The notes beneath the pieces are model-generated. The model was not told where the DNA came from. It saw nothing but the letters and a program-made list of their open reading frames with translations, and searched no databases. Below are positions 1 through 10,572 of a stretch of 44,444 nucleotides of DNA, one piece after another. Every line of letters begins with the position of its first letter. The first letter of the stretch is position 1. A program made the translations under genes and the position numbers. Source of the DNA: Chromera velia (Eukaryota; Sar; Chromeraceae); contig JAHBMJ010000099.1 in assembly GCA_018398765.1 (NCBI GenBank), positions 12,501 to 56,944 on the forward strand, given 5' to 3'.

Positions 1-985
1 TCTCTCTCTCTCTGTGTGTGTGTGTGTGTGTGTGTGTGCAGTGATTTTTTCTCCCGAGAGACAACGGATCACCTCCAGAGCCACAGCTCCTGTGTGGATC
101 CTTGGGGAGGTCCGTCGGCTTGAATGCATTGCCTCTGGGTCTGAAATTCCACAAATTAGAGCAGAAGAAAACAGGAAAGAAGAGCAAAATGGATTTTGCC
201 GTTACTACAAAATGAAACAAAACAGAATACAAAGGTTTTAGGGATGTCGTCAAGCTGCTATATGAGGAGGGATCGCGTTGATCGATCCAGGAGAATGCAT
301 GTGCGAGAAAGAATAAATATCCAAATGATTTCTTTTCGATCTATCAGTCAAGGGGAACTCAATTGAATGGCCGGGCTGCATGCGCGGCAAGTCGGCACAT
401 ACCTCCATTTGAGAACACTAAACCATACAGGTTGCATTCCGCCTCTGTGTGTCGTCGGTCTGTGTATCTGTTGGTAATTCGATCTCCCCACGCTGATTCA
501 TTCCTTCCTTCGTTCGTTCGTTCGTTCATTCATTCATTCATTCATTCATTCTGCTTGCCTCCCTCCCTCCCTCCCTCCTTCTCTCCCTCCTTGCCATGCG
601 TGCGTCAGGCATTTCTTCGAAGATGGGCTGTGGGAGTCAGCATGAAGCACCGTCGAGTGGGGTTCACAGGCAAGCGTTCAGCATGTTTATTCTCATTCTC
701 ATTTTGGGGGGGCGACGGGGGATCAGGCGGGGAGATGGGTGGGATTTTATGAGAGGATCAATAAATGGTCATGTTCTGTGTCTGAGTGTTCATCTGTCGG
801 TGTGCGCATGGACACCGTCCATCGCGATCACAATGCATCCTGCTGTATCCATAGCAGAATCGGCCGTTTAGTGTCTCGTCAGGCTGAAAGCAGATTTGGT
901 TGCACTCATGCAACACACACGTCTGTCAGTACTGGACCATCGACTGAATCTCTCTTTCGCTTCTTCCTTTTTTGTGTTCGTGCAG
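1..985. other. Simple-repeat-rich stretch, no gene recognised
   Basis: The window opens with a CT then GT dinucleotide repeat (1-38). A TTCG/TTCA tetranucleotide run lies at about 508-552 and a CCTC run at about 555-585. Short open frames here translate to low-complexity or repeat-derived peptides. It may hold 5' exons or introns of the gene whose exons are recognised from 986 on, but I cannot support any. Confidence 0.6.
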
Positions 986-2456
986 GTTTCTATGAACAGG
1001 GTCCCTGTATCTCTGAAGGCGGCAGAAAGCAATCTGTACCCGCAGAAAGCAACATGTGTGCAGGTGGGTGCATGGGGGGGGAACGGGAAGTCTCTTGACA
1101 GAATGCATGAAGGGAGGAAGGTTGCATCCATCAGAACATCCGTGCCTTCTTCGATCACCTCTATCTGTTAGCTCTTTCTTGTCACACTCCTAAGAGAGGC
1201 AGGGGGGGACTACGACTACTTCACATCTCTCGATCGATCTGCCAGAAAGAATCGATACAGACGAGTTAGAATGGAGACCGAATTACTTGTCGCCTTTCTG
1301 TGGGACAATTATGATTCCTCCCTTTCTGTCAAGAGGGAAAGCCCAGTTCATTTTCTTTTCGCCTTGCTGTGCAGAGCCGGCGGAGCGCTTCTCGCGTGCC
1401 TCAAATTGGTCAGTGAGTGGGGGGGGCGGGAGGGGATGAAGCTAGGAAGAAAAAAGGGAGAAAGCTTAAGGGAGAGTCGGCAACATGATTCCATTAATTT
1501 CGGGTGTTGAATTTTCTTGGCAGCTAGACGAAAAAGAAGATGCTGAAGTGACTTTTCTTTCAGAATACAAACCGCACGCGCTCCCATCTCTGTTCTGTCT
1601 GTCTCTCTGGACTGTCTCTCTGTTCTGTTCTCTCTGCAGGTTCTCGCGTTGGGGCTTTACACTCTCGATGGTGCTAGTATTCCTTTTTGGCATTTTCGCA
1701 ATCGCAGTCCTTTTTTTGAGCCTTGCGAATGCACGAGGAAGAGGAAGGGTGCGCAGATGTCCAACGTGTCCTCTCTTTCAACGGATCTCTTCGTTCTTCT
1801 CCCGACATGGGGGAAGATCTCAAGGAGGGGGGGGGCGATCAAGACTGCGTCCAGAATTGTCCCACCTAGAGGCTGGGGACGCGAGTCCTCACGCTCAAAG
1901 GGGCCTGCCTGCTTCAAGTCCATCATCTGCAGAACTCGGAAGCTCCGAGGGAAGACGCGATAGAAAGACCACAATTTTTGTCGATCACTTCTCAGCCTTC
2001 TACAGAGGAGGCAAGCGAATGCTGAGTCGCATTGGCGTCGGTCGAGATGAAGAGGCAGTGAGAGGAGCAGATCAACAAACGCTTCGAACTCCGAGTGACG
2101 TCACACAAGCCTCCGCTGGACTCAGTCCCCTCCGGCCGTCTTCTGGAAGCTCGGAGGTGCGTCTTCCCCAGGCTGATGAAGGGTTGCTTCAGAAGGGGTC
2201 CATGCTGAGTCAGCCGTCTGCAGCGGGACGGGAAGTCGGGGTTGCAGAGGGCTCTCAGGGAGGTGCTTACCCTTCAGTAGGAAGTCCTGCGGGAGGGGGG
2301 AGAGCGGGGTCTGGACACGGGGGAGGCGGGAGTCCCTTGGCAGTCAGCTTTGCAGAAGACGGGGGGCAGAGCGTGAAGAGCGCTGGGAAGAGTACTCCAG
2401 GGACAGAGCCCCGATCCATTTTGAAGGGCCCCAATCGAAGCAAAGGACTTGGATGA
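986..2456 (+). CDS. 3' part of a membrane protein gene, function unknown
   Basis: Three exons can be joined with agreeing phases: 986-1063, 1375-1408 and 1564-2456, with acceptors ending TGCAG, TGCAG and TTCAG and donors GTGGGT and GTCAGT. The last exon encodes two hydrophobic segments. The first is roughly ALPSLFCLSLWTVSLFC. The second is a strong helix after residues RWGF (about 1650-1725) that runs into an Arg-rich stop-transfer sequence. A roughly 240-residue polar Gly/Ser/Arg-rich tail follows and ends in RSILKGPNRSKGLG with stop TGA at 2454-2456. I read this as a membrane anchor with a long, probably disordered cytosolic tail. The 5' end is not resolved; more exons may lie upstream. The protein family is not recognised. 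An alternative acceptor at 1639 would give a shorter last exon but breaks the phase with 1408. Confidence 0.5.
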
Positions 2457-2943
2457 TAAGGGGCCACAAGGCTATCAACAAGAATTACAAGAATAGAAAC
2501 TTGAAGTTCATGGCGTGCTTACTGCAAACTTTAAGTGCACTGGCCATTTCGCACTCAGTACTGCTTGTTCACGCTTTTTGAGTTGCATCAAACAGGCGAC
2601 TCATTGTTATAATCATCAACTTAACAAAGGTTCTTAAAAAAACAAACAGATCATCATCATCATCATCAGAGCCACCTTGAAGGGGAATGATCTTTTCAAA
2701 GTTATGTTTTTAATGATAATAGTTCAATCCATCTTCCTGCTAGCTTGTCTGATTGTCTGAGTTTCAGTTGAGTTTCATATAAACAAACGTTGTAAAGATT
2801 GATAAGCGTTGATTCCTAGTTGATTCATTATGTATGCAAAGTTCTATCTAGCTATAGACTTCCATCTTCAATGCTGCATATCACAGCCTGAGTGCATGCT
2901 CCACTGTCCCTAACTGATCCTAATTGTTATGTGATCTTCCTGC
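2457..2943. other. AT-rich intergenic spacer
   Basis: Downstream of the stop at 2456 base composition shifts to AT-rich, with a short ATC trinucleotide run near 2651-2668. I see no gene. It ends at the left target-site copy of the inserted element. Confidence 0.6.
2936..2943. repeat. Left target-site duplication of inserted element
   Basis: The 8-bp word CTTCCTGC directly abuts the left terminal inverted repeat. It recurs exactly at 3603-3610 directly beyond the right one. Confidence 0.6.
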
Positions 2944-3602
2944 TACCTCCTTGAACCTAATGTCCACTTGAATGGTGGGGCCGCATTTTTAGATAGGCTT
3001 GAACGCCCACGCCGCAGGCGCGGGTGGTATCTTGAAGGCCCGTGCCGCAGGCAGGGGCGGTGTCTTGAAAAGCAGCGCCGCAGGCGCGGGCAGTGTCTTG
3101 ACCGGCCGCGCCGCAGGCGCGGGCGGTGTCTTGAAAGGCGGCATGCAGCTGTATGCTAAAGAATCGCAGCTGCATACGTGTCAACCCGTCTCCCGAAGTG
3201 CAAATGTATCTAAACAAAACGCAGGTGCAAGCCCGTGAAATCTGCAGGTTGAGCAATCTTACTAGCAATCTTGCTGATTCTGATTCAGAAGATGAATGAA
3301 TAGAGATGTTATATATAACCATATACTGGCACCAAGCTATGTATGATGTAATCTAGGATGTAATATTGATATTGTATGATTATATATGATGATATGTACA
3401 AAACCTAGGCATGAATAGTATTTTAAAGGCAATATATCGATTTATTTATACTAATTTATACGTTATTATTTTTTAATTTTTTTTTATATTCTTTGAATGA
3501 GATTTGCTAGGCCGCAAATTTGGATAGACTTGATTGGCCGCGCCGCAGGCGCGGACGATCTTGATATTTTTTTTTCAAGTGGACATTAGGTTCAGGGAGG
3601 TC
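2944..3602. mobile_element. Non-autonomous TIR transposon (MITE-like), 659 bp
   Basis: The element has 28-bp terminal inverted repeats at 2944-2971 and 3575-3602, identical at 26 of 28 positions; both contain TGAACCTAATGTCCACTTGA. It is flanked by a perfect 8-bp direct repeat, CTTCCTGC (2936-2943 and 3603-3610), the expected target duplication. Inside the left end are four and a half 33-bp GC-rich tandem units (2997-3141). One related copy in the same orientation lies near the right end (about 3528-3560). The middle is AT-rich and has no long frame, so it would depend on a transposase from elsewhere. Target duplications of 8 bp are known for hAT, P and Merlin superfamilies; the terminal bases do not decide which. 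Both TIRs and the target duplication are seen directly; mobility is inferred. Confidence 0.7.
2997..3141. repeat. 33-bp GC-rich tandem repeat, 4.4 units
   Basis: Units start at 2997, 3030, 3063, 3096 and 3129 (the last partial), exactly 33 bp apart. Each begins with CTTGA and carries a core CGCCGCAGGCGCGG that can fold on itself. Because 33 is divisible by 3, both strands read as 11-residue peptide repeats, but the context is a transposon end, not a gene. The repeats could be subterminal transposase-binding sites. Confidence 0.75.
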
Positions 3603-5134
3603 CTTCCTGCCTGCGCTTCTAATTTTGTCCGCCGTGTAGTGGTCTGATAGTGCCGCTGTCAGTGCGCGCGGAGTTAAATACAAATTTTGTAAGGGTTTGG
3701 ATGTGTGGTCAAGTCTAGCTAGAGTTGACTGCCATTTAGAGATTAATGTTTATGTCTGTCTGACTGTCTAACAGTAACTGCTATTAAAGCAAAAAATATG
3801 AGTCTACTATGAGAAAAATTAATCCTAGGATTCATTTACACAGGGATCTTCCTGCATAAATGCACCATCAGAATGTTCATAGACCTGAGCATGGTCCAGT
3901 GAACGTGAAATTCGTCGTAAATCCTAGCGTAAACTAAAGCGTGAATCACTTCTGAACCTAGTTCTGAACTATATAGCGTGTGAAAGCAAATTTATGTAAG
4001 ATCCATTTGAATACTACTTTAAGAATTTGAGATTTGAATAACTCTCCCAAATGAATAGTGAGAAATGAGTATTACTATTTTTTTTAGGGTCACAAAGTGT
4101 ATAAAGCTAGCTAGAAAGCTAGGTATAAAGGTATAGAAGTGTCACTCTAATACGTGACTCTATGTTTCACTCCCAAAGTTAATCGAATTTAAGTTAATCG
4201 AAGTTTATTATTCTTATACATGTGAGTGACACTTTTATTCAAACTATATATAGTTAATTGAAACAAGCAATTAATATGAGAGATTTCGCGATTTACACTG
4301 AATTTTACAAACTTATCAAACTATCATGATAGTTCACAAACTAGCCTGAGTTTACAAACTTCTTTTTGAATCTAGTTTTGGATTCAGTCAGGTCTAGAGT
4401 CAAGTTTGTTATAGTGAAACCTAGACTTAAACTGATTTCAAAATTGTATGCAAAACAGATCTTGATATAGATCTTGACTCCATGTATTACTCCATAACGT
4501 CCACATATATATTGAATTTTGAAGCCATAATTTAGCTGTTGCCAGCCTGTTGAATACTGTTGGACCACAGGGCCCAGGCAATTGTCAGGAATGTATTTCC
4601 GAGTCACAGAACTAGTCACAGAATGATTCACACTACTGTAGTTTTAGCAGCCTCAGGCTCTACTAGTTTATTTTCTTTTTTATAGTCTTCATCACACAAT
4701 CACTAATCAGAATTAACACAGGAATTTTCCAGATTAGTGACACTCTGTCACAGTGAATCAGTGATTCTGATCTAGATTCTGATTAACCAAAACTAGAGGT
4801 AAAACTCGAGGTGAAAGTAATATGAAACACTAGATAAAACATTATCTGGAGTGATGCGGGGATGCATATGCATGCATGGAAAGGATACACATTAGAAGCA
4901 AGCAGATTTGGAAAGTTGTTGGAATACATAGACATACATGAATCAGTGGATCAAAACAATTCAGCATACATGCATAAACGAATGGAGGAATGGGGGTTGA
5001 GGGGGGCCCTCCCTGAATTATATCCACCGGACACGTAGTCTCGGTGACGCAAGCAATTGATGCCGGGCCTTTCCCTTCTTCCGTTCCTCTGCTTCACCGG
5101 GAGGTATTGGAGTGCTTGCGCCTTCTTTTCTTCC
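3603..5134. other. AT-rich intergenic spacer, no gene seen
   Basis: Very AT-rich with many CTAG-containing words and short palindromes, for example one of 16 bp at about 4318-4333. No frame has protein-like composition. A 96-residue minus-strand frame at 4341-4631 is a chance opening in AT-rich DNA. Confidence 0.6.
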
Positions 5135-5281
5135 ATGCACCGCATCATCATTGTACAGAAGGCGAAGGGGGGAGCAAGGAAGATCGTTCGAGTTGCTCAG
5201 GGAGTAGAGAGGGTAGACGCAAACAAAGACTGTATTGAGGCAGTGGAGGCGACATTAAGAAAGAGGCACAGGGCAATGAAG
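5135..5281 (+). CDS. Candidate 5' or internal exon, product unknown
   Basis: An ATG at 5135 opens 49 codons, rich in charged residues, that end in frame at a GTAAGA donor (5282). The peptide starts MHRIIIVQKAKGGARK and ends EATLRKRHRAMK. Its composition is unlike the surrounding repeat-derived frames. A CAG at about 5156-5158 (TTGTACAG) could instead be an acceptor, making this an internal exon that starts at Lys9. No partner exon downstream could be fixed. It may be the start of a gene running right toward about 9390. Confidence 0.3.
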
Positions 5282-8200
5282 GTAAGAGAAGTCCTTTTCC
5301 GTATTCGCAGTCTTTCTGGATTCTTTTCTCGTCAACCCTTCTTCCGTTATTTCGCTCTTTCTTTCGGTCGGCGGCCCGCCCGGACAGCAAGGCCGACGAG
5401 GTAGGACTTTGTGCTTCTTGAAAGAAAGGGGAGAGGAGAAGGGAGGGGGGGGACAGGCAGGCACGACGAGGAAGGTTGGACGTTGATAACGATCCGAAGA
5501 GGACTGGAAAGAGAGACGCAAACAGGCAGCGCAAACACCCACACACCTCTACCAATTCATTTAGTCAGCACTGTGATTCTTCCGACCAGAGGGACGGCCG
5601 TTTTGGCACATCTGGTCGGTCGAAATCATCATGGGCAGGGATGGTGAGAGTGAATCAGTGGGAGGTACAGCGGTGGGTGTGAAGCCTGGGATGGGTCCGT
5701 GGATCAGTCTCCGTATCCTGTCTGCCTGCTGTGCTGCTGTGGGTCCGTTGGTCATCTTCCTTCGTGTGCTGTCTTAGCTTTGCTGCTGCTGGAGGGAAAA
5801 GAGTCACGGCAGAAGAGAAGATTGCGAGGCTCCCCTCCCACCCGTGGAAGGGAAGAGGGGCCGCTCAGCAACCCGTATGAATGCCTGCCTGACCACACTC
5901 ACTCCACTGCAGCATCGAAAGATGCAAACTTGCTTTAAATTCTCTCTGTGGGGTTTCCCCCCCCCAATAGTACTTCTGAAAGACAGTGACTCTCATTCAG
6001 ACAGGAAGACTTCCTTGCTGGTTGCTACGAACGGGAAACGAGAAACGTAGGATGGGCCAAATCACGGCTCGCTGCTTTTCATATGATAGAGCGGAAGCAG
6101 AGAGGAAAGGAGAGAGGAAAAAGCAGAGAAAGATTGAGAAACGAGAGATGCAGGGGGAACGCTCGTCTCATCCATCCATATTGATCTGATCTGGTCCATC
6201 GGTTTTCTTTTTGGGGTGTGACGAGAGCTGCCCTCCTATCTCGTTCCCGATGCTGCCCCGCCGCTCACTCTCCATCCCTCTCGCCACTTCCCATTCGCTC
6301 AAAAGTCCTTCGATGTGTCCGTGGGTGCTCGTAGATCTCCATCCTCCACCCCTTCTTCCTCCAGGAGAAGGAATAAGTCGGGGATCTCCTCGTTCCCGCT
6401 CCGAATGACTCCGTGCCAACGGCTGGCTGGTTGCTCTGCGCATTCGCTCTACACGCAGAGAGGGAAAAGGACAAGAGGGAAAACCCCCCCCTTCCCTCCC
6501 TTCAGTGCAGTGTCTGTGAAAGAACTCAGCATGTCACTGACTGCGTTGTGTCTCAATGGGATGGGTACTCAGGTGCGGCTGAGATCCTAAGGAGGAAACG
6601 AGAAAAGAAAAGAAAAAAAAAACGGGCGGGAAAAACGAAGGAGGAAGGGGACCAGTCCCTGGCCCCCGGGGTCCCGTGTCTCTGCCATCTCTCTCAATCA
6701 ATCATCAACAGGAGCGAGTAAAGTTGCCCCCCCCTGCCTTGACTGAACGAATCGATCCATGACTCATCTGTCAGACAGACGCGAGGACGCCCGAAGTCAT
6801 CGCCGAAAACCAAATCCTCCTCCATCTCCTTCGATCTCCCCTCCCTCACACGTCCCCCCTCGTAGTGTCGATCCCCCGCGCACCGTTGCACGCACCACCT
6901 GGAATGGGAACGAGCCCCCCAGCGATCGAGCGAGCGTGTGTCCCTCCACTCCTGCCCGCGAAGGGGATCTCTCTCTCTGATGGGGCAGTCAGTCCACCCG
7001 TCCGCGAACCTACCTGAATGAGGCATGCACACGTTCGTGCAGACAGACAAATCTGTTGCTGGAGAGATCAGGAAAGGGGGACGGAACGATGGAAAAGGAA
7101 GGAAAGGGAACGCGCTCCTCCGGCCTCTCCCAAAAAGGAAGAGACGAGCGCCGTCCTCTCCGCATGTCCATCCATCCATCCATCCATCGGCAGGGCACAA
7201 AAAGAAAGAAGAAACAAGACGGCCAGACACGAGTCAGTCCCTTGACCAAAATCATGATATGGCTCCGGCTGATGTCTTGAAATCTTCTCTAAGGCACGCA
7301 GCAGGAAGGAGTCATCTTTCTGTCTGGACTACTTCTCCTCCTTGCTTGTATTCCTTGATGAAAGAGAGGATTGATGATGAAACGGGACTGGACTGACTGA
7401 TGAGGTAGGTCGGGAGAAAAGTAAGAAAGAAACTCGTCTCTCTGGTCTGTCTGGAGACGGTAGGGAAGAAGAAAAATAACCTAGCCTTGCTTCATCAAAA
7501 TTCATTTCCCTTCCGGCGAAAGGAAGGAAGAGGCGGACTGAGGAATGAAAAGACGAGTGAATTCTTCAAACAGAACCAAAGAGCAGGCGACAAAAGCAAG
7601 TCGTAAACGAGTAAGCGTTCTCTCTCTTTTTATTGATTGATGGTGATATTACTTCCTCCTCACTCGCTCCATCGAAACGTTCATTCATTGAGTCGAACGA
7701 CGCACGCACAAACTGCACTCACGAATGAAGAACGAACAGTCACCTTTTTCATTGACAATTGAATGAATACAATGAATGCTGTCTTCTTCGTTTCTCTCTC
7801 TCTCTCTCTCTCTTTGTCGAGCACACACACGATCAGATTTCTCGAAGGAGGAAAGACAAAAAGAGGAAGGGGCCCGCTGTTGAAGAAGAAACCAACCGGC
7901 GGAAGTGGAATCCACCCCGCCACAGAGAAAAGAGGGAGGCTCCGCCCCCCTCCTTCGCTTCCGCAGGCTGCGGCCGCATGCCGCCGGTCATACAGGAGAG
8001 TTTCCTCGCCCGTGGTCCTTCCACTCTTTGTTTTTGTTGACGCTCTCCCCGGACAGAGAGAGGTGGCCCTCATCGCCCTCTTTTGCCTTCCCCCTTCCTT
8101 TCTCGTTTGTCTAGTACTGTCTGTGTGCCATATTAAATGCCCTCTCCTGCCCAACGGAAGACCCCCTCTTTTTCCCCCCTTTCTTTCCATCCACAGTTAG

Positions 8201-9450
8201 TGCATTTCCACAACACAAATGGAGAAACTCGCTCACGCAGCCACACACCCACACGCAAACATGTATGTAGTCACGCAAACGAACGAAGAGAAAAAGCGCG
8301 ATCGATCCGGAAGAAACGAAGGAAGACGGAGGGAGGCGAGAAGAAGAAGAGAGAGAAAGAACGGATCAAAGATGATGCACTGATAGTTGACTGGGGCGAA
8401 GAAAAACAACGAAGCGGAGAAAGAAGAAATTTTTCACTGCTAATGGAATGAGACGGAAGGACAGGAGGAAAGACAGTCTGATCCATACATGCACGGACAT
8501 ATACATACATTCATTCCTCACACATTGTTGCTTTCTTGCTTGCTTATTGCCTCATTGATGCATGACTGTCACTCATTCTCTTTCTTCCTTTCTCTCACTC
8601 CACCCTCTAAGATGATAAGACCTAACTGCTGCTGCTGACGAAGGAAGACAACAGATACGAACAAACGGCTTCCTTCCATTTTTCATGCCTTTCCTTGCAG
8701 TCTCGGCAGGGCTCCTCGCCGCTGTGTTCCCTCTCCTTGAAGAGAGAGTGGCGGCAGAGAGTGTCTCTTTGTTGAGAACAACTACAAACACGCAAACCAA
8801 ACGAGTTGATCAATGGACACAGCAGCAGACAGACGTCTCTTTCAAAGAGAGAAGGGGAGAAAAAGAGCTGAAGGATGAGTGAGAGAGATGGAGCTTTTAT
8901 GACTGCGAAGAATGCATGGTGAGGGATGATTGCAGAAATAAGATCAGAAAAAGAGAGGGACAACCAACCGAGTCTGGAGATTCCTATTGATACGTTCAAA
9001 CTTCACTGTCCTTTTTGTTCTGTCTGTTTGGAGTACGATTCATCCAGCAGAGGGAGGATAGGAGAAAAAGGGAAACCGACAAAGACTGCTAGTCTACACA
9101 ATTCTCCTTCCTTCCCTCTCCCTTAGCCCTCCTGTAACTCATATCGTGAGCTAACACAGAGAGCGAAGGAGTCAGACTGACACCCCTCCGAACTTCGCAA
9201 GCACCAACGACGCACTCCGCCAACGGCTCGCTGGTACGCAGAGGCGACCAACCAAAAACCCCAAACCCAACCGCACAGACAGACAGACTCTTCATCTTTT
9301 CTTCTCCTTGCAGACTCGGATTGCCACTTTACTTCAACTGTTCTCTCCACCACCTCCCACACTGCTCGACTCTCCCACAATCATTTAAAGTCACTTCATT
9401 CACTTTCACCACCCCACCTTCTTTCGATTCTTTCCTTGATGTTTTTGATG
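5282..9450. other. 4.2-kb region with only weak coding signals
   Basis: Composition is mixed, with purine- and pyrimidine-rich blocks and a CT repeat at about 7793-7814. Possible acceptors with good pyrimidine tracts occur before 8701 and 9314. The frame after 9314 would read 24 codons (TRIATLLQLFSPPPPTLLDS...) to a stop near 9388. No set of exons with agreeing phases could be assembled on either strand. The region is probably introns and flanks of an unresolved gene. Confidence 0.45.
8701..8882 (+). CDS. Candidate terminal exon, product unknown
   Basis: After a TTTCCTTGCAG acceptor the frame reads about 60 residues, starting SAGLLAAVFPLLEERVAAES and ending ERRGEKELKDE before a TGA. A hydrophobic start followed by a charged tail looks protein-like. 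However, the stretch is purine-rich and has no confirmed partner exon. Treat it as a lead only. Confidence 0.22.
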
Positions 9451-10538
9451 TTACTGCTGCTGCTGTGCCTGCACTGCGGCCAGCGATGTGCGGACCGTAT
9501 CGTTCAGCCTGGTGCAGTCTCTATCGCATGCCACGAGGAGCCCCTTACCCCCCAACTCGAGAGCTGCTTGGATACTCCCAAGTCCGGCGGCAGAAACGAG
9601 ACCAGAAGACACAAGGGCGAACAGAGCCTGCACGGTCTGCCTCAATAGCAGAGGAGACGCGCAAGGAACGCCCATGGAAGAGACACCGTGCCATTCCCCC
9701 GCCGCCACCTTCACACCCCTGAGAGAAACTTCAGGCCTGCGACGGGGGGCCTCACAATGCCCCTCTCGGGCCCAGGTGGCCGGCTCGGGTCCCTTCTCTG
9801 CATCGTCTGCGATCTGCTTCAGAAGCACTGCGAGCACTTCAACAGCCCGTGACTCAATGAACACACGAGCGTCATCCATCGCACACACAGCGAGTGCGTA
9901 AACGAACGGAAGCAGAATCTCGGGACGAGCGTAGCTGCGTCTGTCTTCGACAAGGCCCACAAGCGTGGAGGCACCCTCAGGCGTCAGCAGACGCGGGCGG
10001 AGAGCGGCTGCACGCACACAGGGAGGGAGGTTCAGAGGAGGATCCTTCCTACTTGCTGTAGGCAGCAGGCTGCAGGACGATGGCGAAGGGGGGAAGGGAA
10101 GAGAGAACGCACAAGCGCGAAAGACAGAGAGAACGAGAGAGAAGAAAGCGAGAGAAGGAAGAGAGAGGACAAGCAGAGGGAGGGGACTGACGTGAATCAG
10201 CCATGCGGGCAGCAGTGCCTGCTGCTTCCTCGATGTCAGCTGCATTCTGCGACTTGGCATACACACCCAGAGAGAGGAGAGGTCCCTGGGAATCGACCTC
10301 CATCGGTTGAACATCGTCGTCACCGTCCCTCTCGAGTTCGTTCGCCATCTCCTCTGCAGCAGGAGGGAAGGAAAAGAGGAAACACGTAAATAAAAAATGA
10401 GCTTCACTGCGAGAACAGCTCACACACGCCTTCCAAGTGCACCTTGAAAGATCAGGACAGAGACAGACCGACAGAGACAGAAACAGACACGCCCATTGCA
10501 GCGAGAAAGCGGGGAGGGAAGGAGAGAACACAAACGCA

Positions 10539-10572
<34 letters not shown>

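Noticed and set aside
2957-3322. Minus-strand frame with repeated QDTARACGA peptides
   Set aside because: It comes from the 33-bp tandem units at the transposon end; the unit length being a multiple of three makes it look like a repeat protein.
9321-9901. Plus-strand frames with Pro/Arg/Thr-rich peptides
   Set aside because: They are antisense shadows of the last exon of the minus-strand gene.
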